This document shows, piece by piece, positions 1 through 10,036 of a stretch of 40,972 bases of DNA (its first letter is position 1; every line of letters begins with the position of its first letter). Where the stretch lies: the NCBI GenBank assembly GCA_001931875.2, contig MSJH02000047.1:1-40972 (forward strand), given 5' to 3'. Under the pieces are notes generated by a model that searched no databases, was not told the DNA's origin, and saw nothing but the letters and a program-made list of their open reading frames with translations. Made by a program: the position numbers and the translations under genes. The stretch is from Byssochlamys sp. IMV 00236. Its lineage: Eukaryota > Ascomycota > Eurotiomycetes > Eurotiales > Thermoascaceae.

Positions 1-49
<49 letters not shown>
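1..49. repeat. A48 homopolymer at the window edge
   Basis: After one T the window starts with 48 consecutive A. With the T run at the other end, this suggests the window is an assembled contig that stops at homopolymers. A retroelement poly(A) tail is the alternative, but no element is recognisable beside it. Confidence 0.9.
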
Positions 50-51
<2 letters not shown>

Positions 52-1226
52 GAATATAATGTTATTAATTACTCTTTAATAAAGAAATCACAGGAACTTG
101 AAGGAAATTGTAGTTGATATGGGATATAAAGTTGAGATATTTACTAGGCATCAGCTATTGCATGATGATAAAATTTTAAATCAGTTTGAATGTAGAACTT
201 CTGTAGAAAAACGCTCATTATTATGATTATTATATTGTTTGCTATATACCTGTAATTGGTTTGCCGTATGTACAAAGGAGCCTGCTCATACCTCATTAAA
301 GCTTATATTTATCGTCCTTTAATAAACCATAGTAAAACTAATAAGTTAATTAATCTTTATCAATTGCATTTTTTTTTTTCAACAAAAGAACTACTTTCAA
401 ATTACATTACTGGAACATATTTAAAGGATAATTACTAAAATAATTAAGGTTACTATCGTCATTAAAGTCTTTATATAATAGAGCTAAATATTTGCACTTT
501 TTTTAAGGTACTCACTCTTTCTCTGAGCGTACTCACTCTTTTTCCACTGGTATTACCAAGACATTTTCTCTGGGATTATGGAGTTTCTTTGAGATTGGTG
601 TATGCGTTTTAAGATTGTCAAAACTTCGCGAAATGATAAGATTTCTGGTATTGGAAGTTGGAGTAGCTTTTGAAGCACTGATTGTCTTTCTTATCTTTTT
701 TTAACGGTAGAAGATTAACTGTACTTCCGTTCGTTTTGGTCATAATATAGCTGTGTGCTTAGTATAATATGTACTATAGTTAATAGAGTAAACTTTCGAA
801 AGTGAAGGTTTATATGATTTACTTTTTATGGCATCAATTTGACATCAGCATTTTAATACGTTATTTATTTTTGCAAATTTTCATAAAAATCAATCCTGTG
901 GAAATCCTGAAGATTATACTAAGGAATATTTTTCTACAGAAGCCCTATATTGAAATTGATTCAAGATAGTATCGTCATGTAAAAGCTGATGTCTGGAATA
1001 TGCTACCATTTTATATCCTAAATCAATCAAATTTCTCTGATTTCTGACATTGAAAATATTTAATAACAATGCGTTACTTTCATTTTTTCGATTTACTTGT
1101 GTCCCAACATTTTAAGCTACAGTTAAATCGCTCAGAAAGCCAGACTACCGGACTGCCAGACTAAATGTATGACTGAACCATGGTTTTAAAAAGTATGCAT
1201 CTATTTTATAATGAAAATCATCTACG
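50..1226. other. Intergenic, no gene recognised
   Basis: AT-rich sequence with no supported coding region. A short direct duplication of GTACTCACTCTTT lies near 509-542, and the palindrome CTTTCGAAAG near 792. The stretch just upstream of 1227 should hold the 5' end of the Fanzor-like gene, but no in-frame ATG is visible there: a TGA interrupts the frame at 1212. A missing upstream exon or a lost 5' end are both possible. Confidence 0.6.
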
Positions 1227-3163
1227 TTGTTGGAACATAAGGGCGTGCAGAAAATCATCAAACTAAGCGCTTTCATTAGAAATGTGCTTTTTCGGGCGCA
1301 ACTGTTTGTCAACGCGTATATTGTTAATAACAAAGATTCCATTGATTTGGCTGTTATAACGCAACAAAACTTTTGGTATGCTATCTCACAACTCATTATG
1401 GGCCAAAAGATTACAAACAAGGCCTACATTTCCAATAGTGTTGCCCTTGGTTTCGAGGATTTTAAAGCAGTGCACCCGTCAATCGTGTTTTTCCTTAAGT
1501 ACAACCCTATAAAGAGCTACAGTGATGCTTTGTCTGCTGCTTGTGTTGTTCTTGCTACTGCCTATTTGAACCACATTGTAGAAAACTTTCAAAGAAGAGT
1601 TTTATATTACTTGACTGTCAGACTTGCTATCATTTATCCGGTAAGTTTTTAGTTATATATGCTTAGATGCAACATCGATATTCATTACGTATATAATTAG
1701 GATAAGCCCAAAGGGCTTTTGTATAAGTTGGCTGACGACTTTTGTTGGGAACTTTTGATCATTGAAGAATCTAAGTGGCCTACCAAGTACTTTGACCTTG
1801 TTACAATCCAGCATATAGCACAAATACTTCCTATATGTAATGGATTACAAGCTAGGCTTCCCATATTGTCTACTGTTAAGAACCTTGCCGCTTCTCCAAC
1901 AAAATTTGTGCCTGCTTTGGCTACTATAATATCTGACCTTGAAAAACTGTGTGACGAACATGAAGACGATAACTCAAAAATGCCTAGACGCTTCTCACTA
2001 ATGCCTACGTCGTCTATGCGTTGGCGCTATATTTCTATAAATACAAAGGCGTTGCAAGCCATTACAAAACACAAGAGCGACGGCACGTACAAAGGCAATG
2101 TAAGCTTGTTTTATTCGATTTTTAACTTCAAGAAGTTTGGCTACGAAAGCCTGGACAAAGTTCTTAAAAGTCAAAACAAGTTTACCTGTTGCATTCAAAC
2201 AGATGGTTTTGGTGAATGCTTTACCTTTCCAAGAAAGGCAAAAGAAGAAAAAGCGACAATACAACTGGGTTTGGAAGACTTTTCTGACCAAGAAATACAA
2301 GAGTGTTTTCAGCCCTGTGCTGTCGATCCCGGAAGAACACATGTATTCACAACGACTACACAGCATGAAGGGGAAAATCTAGAAATAAGAAGATGTAGTG
2401 AAAAAGAAAGGCAATGCTACAGTGGCACAAAAAGAAGAGCTTGCCAGATAGAAAAGCTAAAACTAAGGACTGGCATAAGAGCAATAGGGACAGGCATCCC
2501 TTCGGCAAAAGCTGTTGACATGGAAAAGATAAATGCATGTGTCACATATGCTCTAGTCAATATACCTCACTTATTCCGTTTTTACGATGAAAAGTCAGCA
2601 TCATTTCGTTTCTATGATTACCAAAGCAAACAAAGGTCAAATACAGAAATGGCCAACATATTGATTAACGGAGGAAAAAAAATACAACAAAGCAAAGCGG
2701 AAAAAAACAAAGCAGAATCGAAAGCAGCGTAAAAAGAAAAAAAGAAAAAGCAAGAAAACAGCCAAATGTAATTATGGCAGTAGTATTTAATGTTTAAAGG
2801 TTATTGACAATGATATAATTAGGCCATCTGCTGAAGAAAACGAAAGAGTAGCTTGCAAAAATAAGTTCCAATATTCCAATTCGATTCCTCTGGTTGTTTT
2901 TGGAGATGGCATGAAGAACAAAGACACTATTGCTATCAGGGATCACGTTAGCGGCGTCATGGGGACACTACAGAAGGAGCTCCTTCAGAGATCAAGGCAG
3001 TTCAAGGATGTTCTGGTGGGTATAAATGAGTTCCGAGCGTCGAAGGTATTCTTATGAAATCAGACTGATAAAGTCAATGTTATTTAATGACAGTTTTGAT
3101 CCATCAACTATGTAGGTTTGCAATAACTGTAAACAGAAGCGACTGGAACAAAAGAAATCTAGG
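1227..3163 (+). pseudogene. Fanzor-like (TnpB-family) RNA-guided nuclease gene, decayed copy 1
   Basis: Fanzors are eukaryotic TnpB/IS605 OrfB relatives; characterised members are RNA-guided DNA nucleases carried by mobile elements. Seen here: a helical N-terminal region (1227-1640), a 60-nt GT..AG intron (1641-1700), then a long exon with the RuvC-I block AVDPGRTHVFTTT (Asp codon 2325-2327), followed by a Lys-rich stretch. The frame shifts by one near an A run at about 2670-2680 and meets a stop at 2788. After that the same frame continues with VVFGDGMKN (a RuvC-II-like block), NEFRASK, a second intron (3046-3115) and VCNNCKQK, the first zinc knuckle. The second knuckle and the RuvC-III Asp are absent. 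No start codon is visible. Splice sites on both introns are good, so it was once an expressed spliced gene; as it stands it is probably inactive. A missed intron around 2790 could explain the stop but not easily the frame change. Confidence 0.72.
1641..1700 (+). other. Intron in Fanzor copy 1
   Basis: Starts GTAAGT and ends AG at 1700. Joining the flanks gives LAIIYP-DKPKGLLYK without a break. A spliceosomal intron inside a TnpB-type gene points to long residence in a eukaryotic genome rather than recent bacterial transfer. Confidence 0.65.
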
Positions 3164-3368
3164 TAAATATGACTGTATTCAATACATCTATTATATTTAA
3201 TTGACAATGTGTGAGATTTATTAAACTCTTTAGTGTTCATAAGAGCAACTTATAGTCATATGATTAAAGGGAGGCTCATGCATTTTAAAAGTAAATAATC
3301 TTGTTTTATTCAAAAGAAAGGTTAAAAGAGCGAGTTCATCATGGACAATTATGTGTTTCTATATGTGT

Positions 3369-5362
3369 TTAAAATTTCATTTCAGATTCCCAAAAACCAA
3401 CAGTTGGGAATTCAGAGGCAAAACTAATGACACCCTTTCGAAGGTCTGTAATAGATGAAATGGCAGCTCCATCACCAATGTGATTCTTAAAGTCAGTCAA
3501 CTTCTTGCCGTCAACCTTCTTCTTTTCTTCTAGAGTGATTTGAACAGCACGATCAATAAAGTCTGCAATTTTGACAAAATCCTGTTCCATCAAACCACGA
3601 CTTGTCATGGCGGGTGTACCGATACGAAGACCACCTGGAATAAGTGCACTCTTGTCACCAGGGACTGTATTTTTGTTGGCAGCAATGTTTACCAGTTCGA
3701 GAATGCGTTCAACACGAGCACCATCGACACCCTTTGAACGCAAGTCGACCAGTAGCAAATGGTTGTCTGTACCTCCAGAGACAAGGTCGTAATTGAGCTG
3801 AAGGAAGCGTTCAGCGAATGCAGCATTGTTCTTCAAAACTTGTTGTTGGTATTCTTTAAATAATGGGGACTTGACTTGCTTTAAAGCAACGGCAAGAGCA
3901 CTAATAGTGTGATTATGTGGACCACCTTGGTGACCAGGGAACACGGATTGGTTAATGGGGTTTTCAAGGTCATAGTAAGTTTCTAATTGACGTGTATTAA
4001 TTCTCTTATCACGGTTGGTTCTTGCTATATTAATTTACCTCTGCCCTTCTTGTCTACACTACGAAGTCCCTTTCTGAAAAAGATCATGGCACCACGAGGC
4101 CCACGAAGAGATTTGTGAGTGGTAGTTGTGACAATATCAGCATGTTCAAAAGGACCTGGTAATACACCAGCAGCAATCAAACCTATTATGTTTTGGTTAA
4201 AAAAAATGCAGGGTAATATGCTGATTTTTTTTTACCAGAGATGTGAGCAATGTCAGCCATTAAATAGGCTCCACATTTATCGGCAATCTAAACACTCAAT
4301 GTTAACAAGATCATGTGCCAAAAAAAATTTTTTTTTTTCCTGCCTACATCTCTCATTCTAGCATAATCAATATTGCGAGCATAGGCACTTGCACCAGCAA
4401 CGATGATCTTGGGCCTATAAAGCATAGCGTTTTTCTCTAATGCTTCATAGTCAATGCGACCAGTTGATTCATCTAAACGGTAAGGCAAGGTTTCAAAATA
4501 AGCAGACACATTGGATATCTTTTTGTTTGGAATTTGATAACCGTGGGACAAGCTGGGAAAATGTCAGCATATAAACATAACATTCCTAATGCTCACTTAC
4601 TGTCCACCATGAGGAAGATCGAGACCCATTAAACGTTCATGAGGCTTTAATAGTGCACCATAAACATATAAATTAGCAGGAGCACCTGTATAAAAGAGAT
4701 TAGTATATGTCATCATTCAATTACATAATCCTTTCGTCTTACCAGACAAAGGCTGAACATTGACACCCCATTTATCAGAATCGAGATCAAATGCTTCCAA
4801 TGCTCTCTTACGACAAAGATTTTCAGACATGTCAATGAATTCATTACCACCATAGTATCTGTATATATAATTAGTAACCGTGTATAATATATATGTATAG
4901 TTCATATGCACCTTGCTCCAGGATAACCTTCAGAGTACTTGTTTTGCATGACACTTCCAAGAGCATCCATAACGGCTCTTGATGTAAAGTTCTATTCACA
5001 TTGTGTTAATCATCAAAACTTGTTCATTCTCTTTTTCTTACCTCAGAAGGAATCAAATCAACGCTTTCCTTTTGTCTTTTCTTTTCGTTTTCGATGATAT
5101 CAAACAACTCGGGATCCATTTTTTCGAGTCTTTCATTAAGAAACTAAAAGGGAATATTTAGTTTATATTCATGATTGTATATATATATATATATATATTA
5201 TATTACCTCTCGCTGGCCAGCAGGGAATACATAACCACGCTATAGATCGCATGAAAATTATATATCAATTCAGCCATACATCCTTTCTTTTTTTTTACTT
5301 ACAGCAATTTGGACAATAGGCTTATATGAGCGAAGAGCTCTATGACTTAAAGATCGAAGCAT
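3369..5362 (-). CDS. SHM1: Serine hydroxymethyltransferase, mitochondrial
   Basis: PLP enzyme interconverting serine plus tetrahydrofolate and glycine plus methylene-tetrahydrofolate. Ten exons on the minus strand: 5303-5362, 5207-5239, 5042-5143, 4912-4991, 4743-4858, 4601-4685, 4348-4552, 4236-4287, 4039-4182, 3369-3982. The joined frame is 1491 nt, 496 residues, normal for the family. The N-terminus [12 protein letters not shown] is Arg/Ser-rich with no acid, typical of a mitochondrial presequence. Family blocks seen: [22 protein letters not shown], and [14 protein letters not shown] with the PLP-binding Lys at about residue 268. Conserved C-terminal blocks [11 protein letters not shown] and [15 protein letters not shown] are intact. 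No cytosolic-type second start is obvious, so I infer the mitochondrial isoform. Confidence 0.95.
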
Positions 5363-5559
5363 TTAAATATAAAGAAACAAAGAGAGAAGGGATAAGAAAG
5401 AGAAAAAAAAATAGATGTGATGAGAATAAAAATAAAAAAGATGTGGAAGATGTACCTAAAAGAGGTAATCTCTCTTCCACCGAGTCAATCCACCGCGTCA
5501 AAAAAAAAAGAAAAAAAAAAGGGGTGCAGTTGATCAAAACGTTGTCGCACTTTAAAAAT
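5363..5559. promoter_or_regulatory. Promoter side of the SHMT gene
   Basis: Purine-rich on the plus strand (many AAAGAGAA and AAAAAAAAG stretches), so the SHMT upstream region is pyrimidine-rich when read in the gene's direction. No TATA box is clear. It ends where the degenerate coding remnant begins. Confidence 0.35.
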
Positions 5560-5563
5560 TCAG

Positions 5564-5900
5564 TATGGGTGAACAAGCGGTGTCGCAAGTAGTTGCAAAA
5601 ACGATAAGAGAACGGCATTCAAGAGAAAGAAGGTCACTTCCCACTACCAGTTAGGGCAGCAATTGTTGGTGATACTTACACTTTGTGTGGATACTTTGTG
5701 TGTGCAATGGAGACATGTGCTACCTCTCGCTTTACAGCTGCACGTTTTGGCTGGAAAAAACTGATATCCATTTTCACTAGTTTATTCACTGTGCATTGTC
5801 GAATCAACACTAAGACCAAGAGGATATTAGATAGGAGTTTGACGAAGCCTGACGTAAGTGGCAACGAAACACCTTTACTCAATTCTGGTAAGGTTTTTTA
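5564..5900 (+). pseudogene. Degenerate coding remnant, unknown repeated element (plus strand)
   Basis: A short reading frame beginning MGEQAVSQVVAKTIRERHSR stops after about 29 codons. In a second frame protein-like sequence follows: TYTLCGYFVCAMETCATSRF, then ARFGWKKL and CRINTKTKRIL. Low-complexity DNA does not give such sequence by chance easily. The two pieces are out of frame with each other and there is no intact gene. I do not recognise the family; an old transposon-associated ORF is my best inference. Confidence 0.35.
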
Positions 5901-6049
5901 CTTTATTTTATTTTTTGAAAAGAAGACTTTTGCATTCTCTTCATCAGCGAGTGTCTTTCTGAAAACTAGCCAGTTGTAATATACCTTAATACGTGAGGTG
6001 TTGATATATGTGACACAAATGCAAAGGAAACAAAAAAAAAAAAAAAAAA

Positions 6050-6575
6050 ATAGCCCAGGCCCATTCAAGAGAGTTGTCAGCGAAAAACTGCCTCGACAAA
6101 AGGTTTTCTACCTTGATTTGCTTTAGGAAGCGCTTACGAGGCGATGTTAGCTAAATCGCGGAGATTTCTATCTAATTCTCTGTTGAAGAGAGTATCCATT
6201 GTCTCCTTGTTTCCAAACATATCCAAAATCTTTAGGATAGTTGCTGTTTGCTGCTGTTGAAGCATTTTGTTTTTGCAAGCTCGCTACAGGTTTGTCGGGT
6301 CAGATTTTTTTAAGCAATGATCTTCACACGATAGGACGGCTGTTACTACCACTTGCAAGGTTTGTCGACAGCAGCGTCGTCAATAAGATCTACAGAGTTG
6401 AGCTCAGAATAAAAGCTATGTGTTGCATCAAGCATAGTGGCAAGGTTATCACAAACAAACAGGTCTGGTGCTCGGCTGACGGGATTGTCGTTATGAAACA
6501 GTCTACTTCAGGTAACCAACGGATACCTAACTGAGTTCATACCATCAAATGCCAGAACGGAGGGTTAAAGTTTCA
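6050..6575 (-). pseudogene. Degenerate coding remnant, unknown repeated element (minus strand)
   Basis: Read on the minus strand, several stretches look like one protein broken by frameshifts and stops: VLAFDGMNSVRYPLVT, then DNLATMLDATHSFYSELNSV and LIDDAAVDKPCK, then ILKILDMFGNKETMDTLFNR and LDRNLRDLANIAS, then PRKRFLKQIKVENLLSRQFF. At least two frame changes and several stops separate the pieces, so the copy is dead. It lies opposite in direction to the plus-strand remnant 150 bp away. The family is not recognised; an old multicopy element ORF is inferred from its decay and isolation. Confidence 0.5.
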
Positions 6576-6772
6576 ACTTGGTATTGCTGTAAAGTAGCTA
6601 TCTGGGCTTCAATCACAGATAATTGTGGCAAAAGTTGCAAAGACTGAAAGGGCAATTTCATTAAAAAAGAAAAAGACATAGTCAAGGCACACGCAAATCT
6701 AGTCAACGCTTATGGCAGTCCTAATCATTTTTTGTTTTTTGTTTTTGAAGTTTATTTTGTTATCTACATAAA

Positions 6773-7682
6773 TTATAATTCTTGAGCGAGATATCCACGG
6801 TTCTTGGGATCGCTGTAATATTCTATAGAAATTAAGGTTATTTTTTTTTGGTTATTGAGACTTTTATAAGTAATAACTTACTGATATCTTCTTTTCTCAG
6901 TGGTGCAGCCAATTTGGGAAGTTGTGCAAATTTCTCTGGATGAATAAGAGATCTTAATCCAAGTTCATTGTAATAGCGTGTTACAACTTTTCCTCCTGCT
7001 TTTTCGATAGCTTCGATTGCCTTTTGTGATGCTCTGGATACTTCAATTTGAACAGGAACATTAAAGTTTTCAGCGCCCTATAAAAGAAGTGAGATGACAG
7101 TGTTGAACCATGGATTGGATGTACTTACAACGCCTAACAGTTTAACACCATCTTCAATTTTATGTATACAGCGGCTATCTAACAAATGCTTCATGGTAAT
7201 AGGCTGAGAGGGATCAATACGACCAGTTTCAATCCAATGTTGAAGTTTATCCAAGTTTACTTCTTGATATTCTTTTCCATGACTATGTTATATATTGTTT
7301 TTAATATTTATCTATATTTAATATCGTTTTCCTTACATGTTGTAGAAACCACGCTTGGGCATTCTTCTTACTAGAGGTGTCTGTCCACCTTCAAACCAAG
7401 GAGTAGGACGTCCATTACCAGCTCTGGCCTTTTGACCTTTATGACCACGACCAGCAGTCTTTCCTTTACCAGATCCAGGACCACGGCCCACACGGGTGCG
7501 CTATTACAAAAGAATTAGCTTTTCTTTCTTAATCAGACCATCTACTCATTTACCTGAGAGACAGCACCAGCATTATCTGATAAATGAGCCAGATCAACAG
7601 GAGTTCTAGGTGGTTTTATAGTTGAAAGTGCTCGTGAAGGCACAATTGTTGGTAATCGAGCTGTCAATACTGATCGAAGCAT
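6773..7682 (-). CDS. MRPL10: Mitochondrial large-subunit ribosomal protein uL15m
   Basis: uL15 (bacterial L15) homologue of the mitochondrial ribosome. Five exons: 7554-7682, 7337-7500, 7129-7282, 6882-7077, 6773-6822; joined length 693 nt, 230 residues. The start ATG at 7680-7682 gives [20 protein letters not shown], a good mitochondrial targeting peptide. The Gly/Arg/Lys-rich uL15 signature follows: [20 protein letters not shown], then QKARAG and [17 protein letters not shown]. The uL15 C-terminal core is represented by GVKLLGV and by [17 protein letters not shown]. The gene ends NRGYLAQEL. All four introns are short and close in frame. Confidence 0.93.
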
Positions 7683-8183
7683 ATGTTTTTTTTTTAATAA
7701 AAAGAGCAGTCAATAAAAAGAAAGCTGCAAGGGGCAACCAAGTTTTTTATTTTATTTTTCGAAGCCATTAAGACCTCATCTCAGTAGTCATGTTCGGACC
7801 GCGCATAGTCGGACTTTAAGATGAGGATTTAGCAGAAAGAAATGATTCTTGTACGGTCGTTCCAACGCCAAAAAGCAGCCAATAAACAAAATCAAAAGGC
7901 AGTTTTTATTATCTCAAAGAACGTTTTTTCATACAATAAATACAAAAAAAAAAAAAATGAGTACTCATTTTTATTACAAAGGTGGGCAAAGAAGGATTGT
8001 CGATGAGCAGGGAAATGATGCCATGGACTGGGAAGACAACGTAACTCAATTCCACTTGACCACCTAACTCGTATTGGTCAATACTGTGAAATACAGGAAG
8101 TGAGCAGGAGCCTGACTTGAAGTTAAATGCAAACATAGAGGATATTGCAAATACAGCTAAACTGTAGAGAAAGGTTTATAATA
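7683..8183. other. Intergenic with one doubtful small ORF
   Basis: Holds the promoter side of the uL15m gene. A 36-codon ORF (7957-8067, plus) starts MSTHFYYKGGQRRIVDEQGN and contains AMDWEDNV. It looks protein-like but has no clear continuation and could be another element remnant. No TATA box or RNA gene seen. Confidence 0.3.
8176..8183. repeat. Target-site duplication, left copy
   Basis: TTATAATA, repeated exactly at 8706-8713 on the other side of the 522-bp element. An 8-bp duplication is the length typical of hAT-superfamily transposition. Confidence 0.85.
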
Positions 8184-8705
8184 GGGAAACACTTGGTGCA
8201 CTCAAAAACGCACTCAAAAACGCACTCAAAAATAGGCTAATGCCACGGGCGCTACCTCTTCACGCTACCTGCGACGTCACTTTACAACCTCACACTACCT
8301 TTTGCACTACCTGAGGCTGTTCGCATCCACAAACAGGCACCTACGGTGTGTATGGTTAACCAATATTTCGTACGTCAATTATAGTTTTGATTTTGGTGTA
8401 TGTATGCTACATACGCAACAGTTTTTATTATACATGAAAGTGAAGAAAAAAATGCAAGAGTGTTCTTTTAATTAAAGAAATTGCGAATAATTAAAACGTT
8501 TCTTCTAAAGCACCAATACTATCACATACATCTGTTACTGGTTAATCATACACGCCGCAGGCGCCTGTTTGTGGATGCGAACAGCCTCAGGTAGTGCAAA
8601 AGGTAGTGTGAGGTTGTAAAGTGACGTCGCAGGTAGCGTGAAGAGGTAACGCCCGTGGCATTAGCCTATTTTTGAGTGCGTTTTTGAGTGCACCAAGTGT
8701 TTGCC
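8184..8705. mobile_element. 522-bp MITE with long inverted repeats, hAT-like
   Basis: Left arm 8184-8362 is the inverted complement of right arm 8539-8705. The outer tips read GGGAAACACTTGGTGCAC (left) and GGCAAACACTTGGTGCAC (right arm read inward). The arms match with few mismatches over about 167 bp; the left arm is 12 bp longer because it carries three GCACTCAAAAA units against two on the right. The loop of about 176 bp has no coding potential. Perfect 8-bp duplications of TTATAATA flank it. No transposase is encoded, so it is non-autonomous and would need a transposase elsewhere. High arm identity and an exact duplication suggest a fairly recent insertion. Confidence 0.9.
8539..8705. repeat. 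Right terminal inverted repeat of the 522-bp MITE
   Basis: Inverted complement of 8184-8362. It includes the subterminal array GAGTGCGTTTTTGAGTGC (two units) just inside the tip. Confidence 0.88.
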
Positions 8706-8713
8706 TTATAATA
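8706..8713. repeat. Target-site duplication, right copy
   Basis: TTATAATA, identical to 8176-8183. Confidence 0.85.
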
Positions 8714-8894
8714 AATATTCATCTGATGATCATCAAATCTTTTTCAGCCCATTATCTAACCAAACTAACCCATTTCCTGACAACCAGAAAAAGAACATCT
8801 GATGAATAACTATATCCCTTTATTATACGTAAAAACACAGCCGCAATTGCTATGGTAGCATATGTGTGTGTGCGTAATAAATTGCTTCAGGCGA

Positions 8895-10019
8895 TTATGG
8901 AGAATCCGTCCGAATGGACGAACTTGAAACATAAATGTCTGATATTTGTGAGATACGCGAGGAAAGCTTGGCTTCAGCACTTTCAACTAAATGATGGTCT
9001 AATCTTGGCAAATTACTAATATGACCATTACGATAGGCCGTTTCATTTTTGGTGTGGGGTACTTTGATTTCATTGAGAGAAGATTTAGCATCATCAAGTA
9101 GCATCTATTTAAAACGAATATCATGAGTTACTATTTTGAACAAACATGTTTGACTCTTTGAGTCTTATGGACCTTTAACTTCCAGGAAAGATTGGCCAAG
9201 CGCATAAACTCAGCCTTGAACTGATCAGAATTTGATGTTGGGAGAACCGAGCAATCTATTCTGTTTAAAACATACAGCTCTTTATCAATTAGACAGAAAG
9301 ACCAAAGTCTGATACGGCCCTGGGCAGCGCCTACGAAACAAATTTTTAGTTTTTGATATACTTGAATATCAGCGTGAACAAATTGATGAGCAATGGTACC
9401 GAGGAAGTAGGCGAAGATGATGTATTTTCAGCAATAACAGGTCGATCAACACGTTGGACACTCTAGTAGAAGTAAAAATATTTTAAAAAGAGAAACACTA
9501 CATGCACCAGAAATTAGACTAATACTACGGGCGCTACCTCTACTCATTACTTATGATATCGCTCAACAAAACTTTTCCAATGTGCAACGCCATGCTAGAC
9601 ATGGCTTTATGAAGTTGTCACCTTGAATTGTTTCTTTTCAAGAAGAAAGAGAAAAAAAGAAATCTCTTTATTCTAATTTTATGTTGTCAGTTCTATCAAC
9701 AAAGAATCAAGATCATTCACGTGTAATTATGATGAATTCACATTTTATATCAGAGAGAGTGAACTGGACAGCCTTAGGTTAGGCAGAGCTTTGGTAATGT
9801 GAAGTTGTAAAATGATGTCACATATAGTGCCTAGAAGAAGCGCCCGTAGTATTAGCTTATTTTCTGGTGCCTTTTCTGGTGCATGTAGCGCTCACCTTAA
9901 AATAAGCATGATTTAATGTGGTCAATATGATTGTTTATTATTGTAATACTAGCAGCTACTATAGTTATTATAAGTCATTCTTACCAGATGCAATAGATGA
10001 AAGTAGAATGTATGCTCTA
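8895..10019 (-). CDS. Unrecognised protein, 3' part of a spliced gene
   Basis: Four exons keep one frame on the minus strand: 9985-10019 (tentative), 9400-9462, 9173-9319, 8895-9104. The last three give about 139 residues, including RIRLWSFCLIDKELYVLNRI, FMRLANLSWKLKMLLDDAKS and a helical Ser-rich tail ending SSSIRTDSP. The proposed intron 9463-9984 is 522 nt, far longer than its neighbours, and contains the whole older MITE (9490-9896). No start codon is found; further upstream lies an antisense Fanzor remnant, so the 5' end may be lost. One donor (GTCCAT at 9172) is unusual. I do not recognise the family. It may be a broken gene. Confidence 0.4.
9490..9896. mobile_element. Older 407-bp MITE of the same family
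   Basis: Ends are inverted repeats: the left reads ACTACATGCACCAGAAA then CTAATACTACGGGCGCTAC; the right arm read inward gives GCTACATGCACCAGAAAA then CTAATACTACGGGCGCTTC. The 8184-8705 element has the equivalent CTAATGCCACGGGCGCTACC, so they are related. The right arm has two GCACCAGAAA units, the left one. Flanking octamers TTTAAAAA and TTAAAATA agree at 6 of 8 positions, consistent with a worn 8-bp target duplication. More arm mismatches than the other copy mean an older insertion. No coding capacity. Confidence 0.75.
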
Positions 10020-10036
10020 CTGTAAGATATATATTT

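Noticed and set aside
256..438. 60-codon open frame near the left edge
   Set aside because: AT-rich composition, starts at a non-ATG codon, no motif and no splicing support.
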